Shown: one piece after another, positions 8,636 through 12,329 of the stretch
Layout of the letters: the number at the start of each line of letters is the position of its first letter
How positions within the stretch are numbered: the stretch's first letter is position 1
Assembly (NCBI GenBank): GCA_035591015.1
Contig: JAXIUW010186848.1
Span: 1-12,329 of the forward strand
Length of the DNA: 12,329 bases
Reading direction: 5' to 3'
Origin: Cephalothrix simula
Taxonomy: Eukaryota > Nemertea > Palaeonemertea > Archinemertea > Cephalotrichidae
Notes under the pieces: model-generated
Seen by the model: only the letters and a program-made list of their open reading frames with translations
Told to the model about the DNA's origin: nothing
Databases searched by the model: none
Made by a program: the position numbers and the translations under genes

Positions 8636-8904
8636 AAATGACCGAGTGGTTAAGGCTACGTAGGCCATGACGTCATAAAATCCTTCGTCATGGCTTGCGT
8701 GAGTTTGAGTCTTACCATCGGCAGATCGCGAGAGGCAGATGCTGGGTGGCTCGGTCAGCGTTAAAAAAGTGGAGCGGGGACTAGGAACTGCGAAAGCGGC
8801 CGAATAGCTCAGTGCACTTCATATGGACTTGCAGTGGCCCCCTTCCCTCTAGGATAAAAACCCCAACTCTAGCGGTATATAGTCGATGACATTTCATTTC
8901 ATTT
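8636..8904 (+). repeat. tRNA-derived SINE with ATTTC tail
   Basis: The head GACCGAGTGGTTAAGGC (8640-8656) is a near-perfect tRNA-Ser/Leu type A-box region. A decayed B-box, AGTTTGAGTCTT, follows at about 8702-8713. The body is unrelated to tRNA and the 3' end is a short tandem tail of CATTT units (8890-8904), a normal SINE ending. Between the boxes GCCATGACG (8664-8672) and CGTCATGGC (8686-8694) form a perfect 9-bp hairpin. Flanks TTTACG-TCTG on the left and TTTACGGGTCTG on the right may be a degraded target duplication. Confidence 0.65.
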
Positions 8905-9054
8905 ACGGGTCTGAATATATACGGTAGTTATTGCGTCACTTTTTGATCACTGCGCGATGAGCGCACACCAAAAGGGTTTGAGTTAACCATATCAAATAAT
9001 GTGTTACAATCACATAGCTAAAGGCATCAGATGGCATCGTTTGAATTTCGATTC

Positions 9055-9064
9055 GCGCATGCGC
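9055..9064. promoter_or_regulatory. NRF1-type palindrome GCGCATGCGC
   Basis: GCGCATGCGC is the exact core of the NRF1 binding site, common in animal housekeeping promoters. It lies 68 bases upstream of the ATG of the plus-strand ORF at 9132 in otherwise AT-rich intronic DNA. Binding is not shown by sequence alone. Confidence 0.4.
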
Positions 9065-9131
9065 TGGCCCATTTTCAGCACTCCGCATTCTACCCCGTGG
9101 GCATGATAATAGTCGGAGAAGTTGAAACAAA

Positions 9132-9435
9132 ATGGTGCCAAGTTCAGGGCAAAATTTTAAAAGAATAATTTTATCATTTGATGGGATCAAGCAGCCGATT
9201 TTAGTGACTGCTAAGGGAAATAATTTAGTTAGGGAAGGTATGTTGCATAGAGATATCGAGAATTTTTTAGTTATAATTGCCCAGCCGATTTCGTCTATGA
9301 CACTTTTTCCGGGGGAAGTCTTTTTTTGCCAGTTACCAGGGGAAAGTCGGGACAGCGCAAAGCTTATCTGGGAAAAGTACAAAAACAGAACCGATGAAAA
9401 AAGCAAACGTTATTTTCTGTCTTGTAACGTAAAAA
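9132..9435 (+). CDS. Possible nested plus-strand coding exon, unknown protein
   Basis: The frame opens with ACAAAATGG, an acceptable animal start context, and stays open for about 100 codons before running into sequence antisense to exon d. The encoded peptide begins MVPSSGQNFKRIILSFDGIK. It has mixed, protein-like composition without low complexity, ending in a charged stretch (WEKYKNRTDEKSKRY) before a possible donor near 9426-9431 (CTTGTAACG). I recognise no family. It lies wholly within an intron on the opposite strand. The minus strand is also open over the same bases (9406-8936), so openness by itself proves little. It may be a nested gene's first exon, a transposon fragment or chance. 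Confidence 0.25.
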
Positions 9436-9445
9436 TTGAACATAC

Positions 9446-9613
9446 TCATTACTTCGTTGTCTTTCATATCTCCATGGTGACGATTTGTTTACAATTTTTA
9501 AATGTTGCAGTTCACCAGTTAATTGTTCTATGGCATTCGCTTGTTCGGCAATTATATTTGAGTTGGTCTTCATTACTCGGTACACCGTGTCTACAGTTGG
9601 TATCTTAATTTTC
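9446..9613 (-). CDS. NUP214: NUP214 exon d: distal coiled coil
   Basis: This exon encodes residues 180-236: KIKIPTVDTVYRVMKTNSN, then a heptad-rich stretch IIAEQANAIEQLTGELQHL. The pattern parallels human NUP214, where N-x-x-x-I-I-N-Q-Q leads into L-V-D-S-L-Q-Q-L. The acceptor is ATTTTCATAG before 9613. Two GT donors lie close together, at 9451-9452 and 9444-9445. I chose the latter (AATGA|GTATGT, phase 2), because the other would put a stop three codons into the next exon. The exon lies 1.57 kb downstream of the previous one, an intron greatly expanded by inverted-repeat elements. Confidence 0.9.
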
Positions 9614-9692
9614 CTATGAAAATAATTAAATAAGAAAATTTTTTTATTCTACGTCAGTTATTAAAATTTGCCTCTCTATACTCAACAAAAAC

Positions 9693-10137
9693 ATTGGATC
9701 AACTCTCGACCAACGCGGAATTTTCTTTTCTTTCATATAAAAAAAAACAGCATAAAAATCCATTAAACATTTCTATATCAAATACCCAATTTATTAGAGC
9801 ACTTTTGAGCCCAATCTCAGGTCTTTGCTACTCCCTAATCTGCCAAATTGAACACGACGTTTACCAAGTTGTTACGGATATACTTGAAGTAACAGGAGGA
9901 CCAATAAATTTAGCACGCGCTAAAATCGAATCGATGAAATATGAAAATTATCAGATAAAGCTGTCTGCTATTCTCCAAGTAGCGAGCCCCAGGGATCAAG
10001 TTTCTAAGACACGAGATTAGGCTCAAAAGTGCTCTACTAAATTGGGTATTTGACATAGAAATATTTAATTGACTTTGATGCGGTATTTTTTATATGAAAG
10101 AAAAGAAAATTCCGTGCCTGTCGAGTGTTCATCCAAT
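9693..10137. mobile_element. Foldback/MITE element with ~130-bp inverted arms
   Basis: The ends ATTGGAT and ATCCAAT start long inverted arms, 9693-9827 and 10002-10137. The shared blocks are ACTCTCGAC, CGGAATTTTCTTTTCTTTCA, TTTCTAT, TCAAATACCCAATTTA, TAGAGCACTTTTGAGCC and TAATCTC. The unique centre is about 175 bp. An ORF spanning the whole element (9694-10020, plus) is a by-product of the arms. No transposase is present, so it would be mobilised in trans. Confidence 0.75.
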
Positions 10138-10400
10138 ATCTTTGGTTCAGTGTAAAGACGCAAAAATTTAATTTAAAAACCGGAGAGATTTTAAAATCTG
10201 ACGTTAGACCTCCCTTTCATATTCCCCTGATTCTACCCACACATGTCTGTCAGGTCCTGCTTAATGACGTTATCTCACACTGCTAAAATTACAGGTAAGG
10301 CTTAATGACGTCAAATTAGATCTAGAGGCAGTTAGTGCAAAAGCACACTTCTATGGAAAATTTGTTGCTATTCCGATAACAATTTTCATCCCAAGTTTTA

Positions 10401-11069
10401 TAACTGAACATTATCCACCCGTTATCCCCACCCCGTGGGGAAAATTGAAAACGGTAAAGACACTATGCTCCACCCATAGGAGGTGGGGATTTCGCACCTG
10501 AAATTTTTTTATGTAGCATTGTCAAATTTAAAACTCTTTTAGGTGATAAACTCTACTCAAAAAAGGTAGAGACACTCGTTTTGGTAAAACTGAGAATAAT
10601 ATTCAAAATTTAACCTTCAAAATTAACAGCCATTATGGACATCTAAAAACGGTTAAACGACGTTAGCCCCGCTATAGCGGGCTGTTTTTCAGTACACTAT
10701 AAGCCGGTATCCCCACTCCAGCACCACACCACCCCCCACTCGGTGACGTAACTATACGTTACGGGGCGGGGTTAACGTCGTTTTACCGTTTTTTAGATGT
10801 CCCCACCATGCGGCGATAATGACTGTTAATTTTGAAGGTTAAATTTTGAATATTATTCAAATATTCTCTATTATTCAAATATTCTGTCTCTACCTTTTTT
10901 GAGTAGAGTTTATCACCTAAATCAGTTTTAAATTTGACAATGTCACATAAAAAAATTTCGGGTGCGAAATCCCCACCTCCTATGGGTGGGGCATAGCGTC
11001 TTTTACCCCGTTTTTAATTTTCCTCACGCGGTGACGATACCGATAACGGGTGGATAACGTGCAGTTACG
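10401..11069. mobile_element. Large foldback element, ~670 bp
   Basis: The left arm 10401-10672 and right arm 10759-11069 are diverged reverse complements around a short centre. The arms share TAACTG, TTATCCACCCGTTATC, GGTGGGG, ATTTCGCACC, AGGTGATAAACTCTACTCAA and CATCTAAAAA blocks. The right arm is longer because of a local duplication of ATTATTCAAATATTCT and a block the left arm lacks. Sequence to 11133 continues with the conserved end block found at 6777-6817. It is a relative of the intron 5537-6836 element. Confidence 0.75.
10673..10758. repeat. Centre of the foldback element
   Basis: This segment begins CTATAGCGGGCTG and runs to TATACGTTAC. Its first part is also found at 6716-6778, where it is not flanked by the inverted right arm. 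It includes short palindromes (CCGCTATAGCGG across 10668-10679, and GTAACTATACGTTAC). This suggests the foldback arose by joining two inverted copies of one unit. Confidence 0.5.
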
Positions 11070-11133
11070 ACCTCCGCTATCCCCCACCTATCACCACCGC
11101 CCCCCCTGCGATGACTTTAATAGACTAGTGCAT
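11070..11133. repeat. Conserved element end shared with 6777-6817
   Basis: The block CACCACCGCCCCCCCTGC, then GACTTTAATAGACTAGTGCAT, matches the end at 6777-6817 with few differences. The boundary coincides in both introns, marking the edge of the repeat family. Confidence 0.6.
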
Positions 11134-11181
11134 AAACGGTTTATAAAAAAAAATTTTTCGGAAAACCGAATGGTCACTTAC

Positions 11182-11447
11182 TTTGTCTGTCCTCTTCGCT
11201 TGGCTTGGTACGCTTGCCACTCTAAATCTAATTTCATATTACAATCATTCAAACTATTTTCGACGTAGTGGAACGTTTGTTGTATTCTTTCCAATTTTTT
11301 GGCACTGCCAGGGTCTAGAGGTCTTGAACGTAATAATTGTTTATAGTGAGGATCCATATCGCGGCTCCGCCTCGCGTTACAGTCTTCTAACATCGCAAAG
11401 GTTTCAAGACAATCAGATTTTAAGTCGTGAATTTCGCGATTAATTTC
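11182..11447 (-). CDS. NUP214: NUP214 exon c: central coiled coil with RPLDP motif
   Basis: This exon encodes residues 92-180 (88 full codons plus two bases). It begins EINREIHDLKS and ends in a basic AYQAKRRGQTK. It is the best-conserved part of the gene: the segment around LLRSRPLDPGSAKKLERI corresponds to the human stretch around YKRPLDPKSEAQLQEI. The later N-D-x-x-x-x-L-D-L-E-W matches the human D-V-L-D-L-E-W. The acceptor is TTATTTTCAG and the donor is ACAAA|GTAAGTG, leaving phase 2. This phase is completed correctly by the G that opens the next exon. In the NUP214/NUP88/NUP62 complex this region forms the trimeric coiled-coil scaffold. Confidence 0.95.
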
Positions 11448-11690
11448 CTGAAAATAATAAAGTGATAAGTAATAAATAATAAATAAATAATAAATAATAA
11501 ATAATAAATAATAAATAATAAATAATAAATAATAAATAATAAATAATAAATAATAAGTAATAAGTAATAAATAATAAATAATAAATAATAAATAATAAAT
11601 AATAAATAATAAATAATAAATAATAAGTAATAAATAATAAGTAATAAGTAATATGTAATGAATAATAAGTAATAAGTAATAAATTATTAC
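11448..11690 (-). other. NUP214 intron that is open in frame
   Basis: A 243-bp intron begins GTAATAATTT and ends TTATTTTCAG. Removing it joins exons b and c in exact alignment with vertebrate NUP214, so it is a genuine intron. It is a multiple of three and has no stop codon in the gene's frame. Confidence 0.88.
11470..11686. repeat. AT-only microsatellite, seven-base unit TAAATAA
   Basis: About 217 bases are built almost wholly of a TAAATAA heptamer, with interruptions such as TAAGTAA near both ends and in the middle. The core between about 11485 and 11625 is the most regular. Such arrays are prone to length change, so this is likely polymorphic. Confidence 0.9.
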
Positions 11691-11840
11691 CTTTGTTGTA
11701 CTTTTTATGTCTTCACAAAATTCTTTCATTTTTTCTGTTTCTTCTCTTAAAAATTTCATTTCAGGTTTCGTTCCAATGTCGATTTTCAGTGATTTGCTGC
11801 GTGAGATATGAGCACTCATTTCATTTTCAAACTGTGCCAT
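11691..11840 (-). CDS. NUP214: NUP214 exon b: start of coiled coil
   Basis: This exon encodes 50 residues (42-91), from MAQFENEMSAH to CEDIKSTTK, and is phase 0 at both ends. It aligns collinearly with the start of the human NUP214 coiled coil: both have a glycine followed by x-x-x-E-M-K, then a Leu-Arg-x-E, then x-x-I-K-x-T-T. Heptad spacing of hydrophobic residues and dense Glu/Lys fit a coiled coil, the segment that in this family binds NUP88. The acceptor is TTTCTAG before 11840 and the donor is AAG|GTAATA. The ATG at the exon's first codon is internal, not the gene start. Reading continues openly through the following intron, which could mislead a gene finder into fusing this exon to the next. 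Confidence 0.9.
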
Positions 11841-11926
11841 CTAGAAAGAATAAAATATTTTCAAGAATTTTTCAGGAGGGAGAGGGAATTCTGTTTTAGA
11901 AAAATAGAAAAATTATCATCACTTGC
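11841..11926 (-). other. Short NUP214 intron with GC donor
   Basis: This 86-bp intron begins GCAAGT and ends TTTCTAG. AG|GCAAGT is the known consensus for GC-AG introns spliced by the major spliceosome. Reading frame on both sides requires this choice. Confidence 0.7.
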
Positions 11927-12049
11927 CTCTTCTAGTATACTTTTTATGAACGGGTTATCAGAACCATCACTCAGCAAATTTGCTTGTAGGCTAGTTTTCT
12001 GACCTGTTTCACTCTTTTTAACAGTGGAAGCTGGCTGAAGGGCAGCTGG
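11927..12049 (-). CDS. NUP214: NUP214 exon a: linker before the coiled coil
   Basis: This exon encodes 41 residues (partial-protein residues 1-41) in phase 0 at both ends. The first half is Ser/Thr/Lys/Pro-rich, as expected for the linker between the propeller and the coiled coil. The end, SDGSDNPFIKSILEE, runs into the coiled-coil exon. The acceptor is TTATTTTATAG just right of 12049. The only donor that keeps the frame is GAG|GCAAGT, a GC donor. The nearest GT, four bases further on, shifts the frame and meets a stop at once. No start codon is expected here because the upstream exons are off the window. This is the least conserved exon of the model, so its right boundary is the least certain. 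Confidence 0.75.
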
Positions 12050-12222
12050 CTATAAAATAATTTTGAGTTTATAAATATGTAAAAAGAGGAACTACTACTT
12101 TAATTATATACCCAAATGGATGTGGCCCCAACGGAGGTACCGTAGTGAACTAACGGGTTTGTATCCATCAGTTATGTTCAATCAGAAGGGGAGGGTAGAG
12201 AGACTATTAAAATTGAGTTATA
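12050..12222. other. NUP214 intron sequence right of exon a
   Basis: No exon is visible. The next upstream exon must lie beyond the window. AT-rich DNA includes a small inverted pair, ATGGATG near 12117 and TATCCAT near 12162, but nothing that I can name. Confidence 0.5.
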
Positions 12223-12329
12223 CAGTAAACTCTCCCTATAGTGAACACCTTTGGGAGAAGGGAAAACCGTTCACTATAAGGAGGTGTTCACTTTAAAGAG
12301 GTTCGACCTGAACGAAATTTTTTTATACA
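12223..12329 (+). mobile_element. Terminus of a pogo/Tigger-like DNA transposon, partial
   Basis: After a TA dinucleotide (12221-12222) the sequence reads CAGTAAACTCTCCCTATAGTG. This resembles the CAGT...CTCNNTATA termini of pogo-type Tc1/mariner elements, which insert at TA. An internal inverted pair (TATAGTGAACACCT and AGGTGTTCACTTT) is also present. The rest of the element is off the window, so neither transposase nor the other end can be checked. Confidence 0.5.

Larger units (their letters stand above)
8452..9445 (-). other. NUP214 intron between exons d and e
   Basis: This 994-bp intron begins GTATGT and ends ATTTTATAG. It contains the SINE at 8636-8904 and the open plus-strand stretch at 9132-9435. 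The remaining sequence is AT-rich and featureless. Confidence 0.8.
9614..11181 (-). other. NUP214 intron between exons c and d
   Basis: The longest intron of the gene in this window (1,568 bp) begins GTAAGTG and ends TTTTCATAG. It is largely made of two foldback elements. The stretch 10138-10400 between them shows only AT-rich DNA with two short TTAATGACGT copies (10260 and 10301), and nothing else I can name. Confidence 0.85.
2639..12049 (-). other. NUP214: NUP214-like nucleoporin gene, partial (nine exons)
   Basis: This entry is the gene model that joins the nine exons listed separately; the spliced product in the window is about 1,150 residues. The identification rests on order and content. 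A coiled-coil block aligns without gaps to the vertebrate NUP214 coiled coil (a shared RPLDP motif and a DLEW motif). It is followed by a conserved K-L-R-x-x-L-x-x-R-K patch, a Ser/Pro linker, an FG-repeat domain, and near the end a GLGGKPS motif that the human protein also has. In animals NUP214 sits on the cytoplasmic face of the nuclear pore with NUP88 and NUP62. Its propeller binds the DDX19/DBP5 helicase and its FG region binds the exportin CRM1. The propeller exons are absent here and should lie to the right. All exon phases agree (0,0,2,2,1,1,2,2 between successive exons), which strongly supports the model. Confidence 0.93.

Noticed and set aside
8936-9406. A 156-codon minus-strand ORF in the intron between exons d and e
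   Set aside because: It matches no family, does not join the NUP214 frame at either end, and is the antisense of the plus-strand open stretch.
9694-10020. A 108-codon plus-strand ORF
   Set aside because: Its span coincides with one arm and the centre of the foldback element. The composition is AT-driven and no domain is visible.
11470-11686. Possible CRISPR-like or other functional array because of its regular period
   Set aside because: It is a pure AT heptamer microsatellite with no spacers, in a eukaryotic intron.
11178-11840. A single 220-residue ORF joining exons b and c, with a long Leu/Ile/Tyr stretch like membrane helices
   Set aside because: The hydrophobic part is the AT heptamer intron. 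Removing it restores a gapless match to the NUP214 coiled coil, and both splice sites are good.

Overview
The window is eukaryotic and almost certainly from an invertebrate animal. It contains a long minus-strand run of spliced exons with canonical GT/AG boundaries and consistent phases, separated by AT-rich introns full of inverted-repeat (MITE-like) elements and tRNA-derived SINE-like pieces. Nothing bacterial is present: there are no operons, ribosome binding sites or dense ORFs. I cannot name the species or phylum from the sequence.

The one gene I can support is a NUP214 (CAN) orthologue, a cytoplasmic-face nuclear pore FG nucleoporin. It is read right to left. Nine exons can be joined in frame: 12049-11927, 11840-11691, 11447-11182, 9613-9446, 8451-8291, 7352-6837, 5536-3736, 3645-3574 and 2846-2644. 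In the last one, a TAG at 2641-2639 may be the real stop. Together they encode about 1,150 residues: a coiled-coil region (first four exons), a Ser/Pro-rich linker (fifth and sixth) and a long FG-repeat domain with roughly 38 FG dipeptides (last three). The N-terminal beta-propeller expected in this family must lie beyond the right edge, and the extreme C-terminus may lie beyond the left edge.

The introns hold most of the structural interest. Intron 11841-11926 appears to use a GC-AG donor. Intron 11448-11690 is almost entirely a seven-base AT repeat; it is a multiple of three and lacks stops, so its retention would keep the frame. Intron 9614-11181 carries two foldback elements (9693-10137 and 10401-11069). 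Intron 8452-9445 carries a tRNA-derived SINE (8636-8904) and an unexplained open stretch on the plus strand (9132-9435) beneath an NRF1-type palindrome. Intron 7353-8290 carries a hAT-like MITE (7398-7698) and a decayed relative. Intron 5537-6836 carries a relative of the 10401-11069 element that is itself interrupted by a 269-bp inverted-repeat element (5784-6052). Intron 2847-3573 carries a tRNA-like promoter relic.

The left 2.6 kb has no convincing gene. It holds two candidate terminal-inverted-repeat elements (441-1316 and 1802-2222), several G-runs and short duplications. The far right end (12223 onward) looks like the start of a pogo/Tigger-like DNA transposon that continues out of the window.
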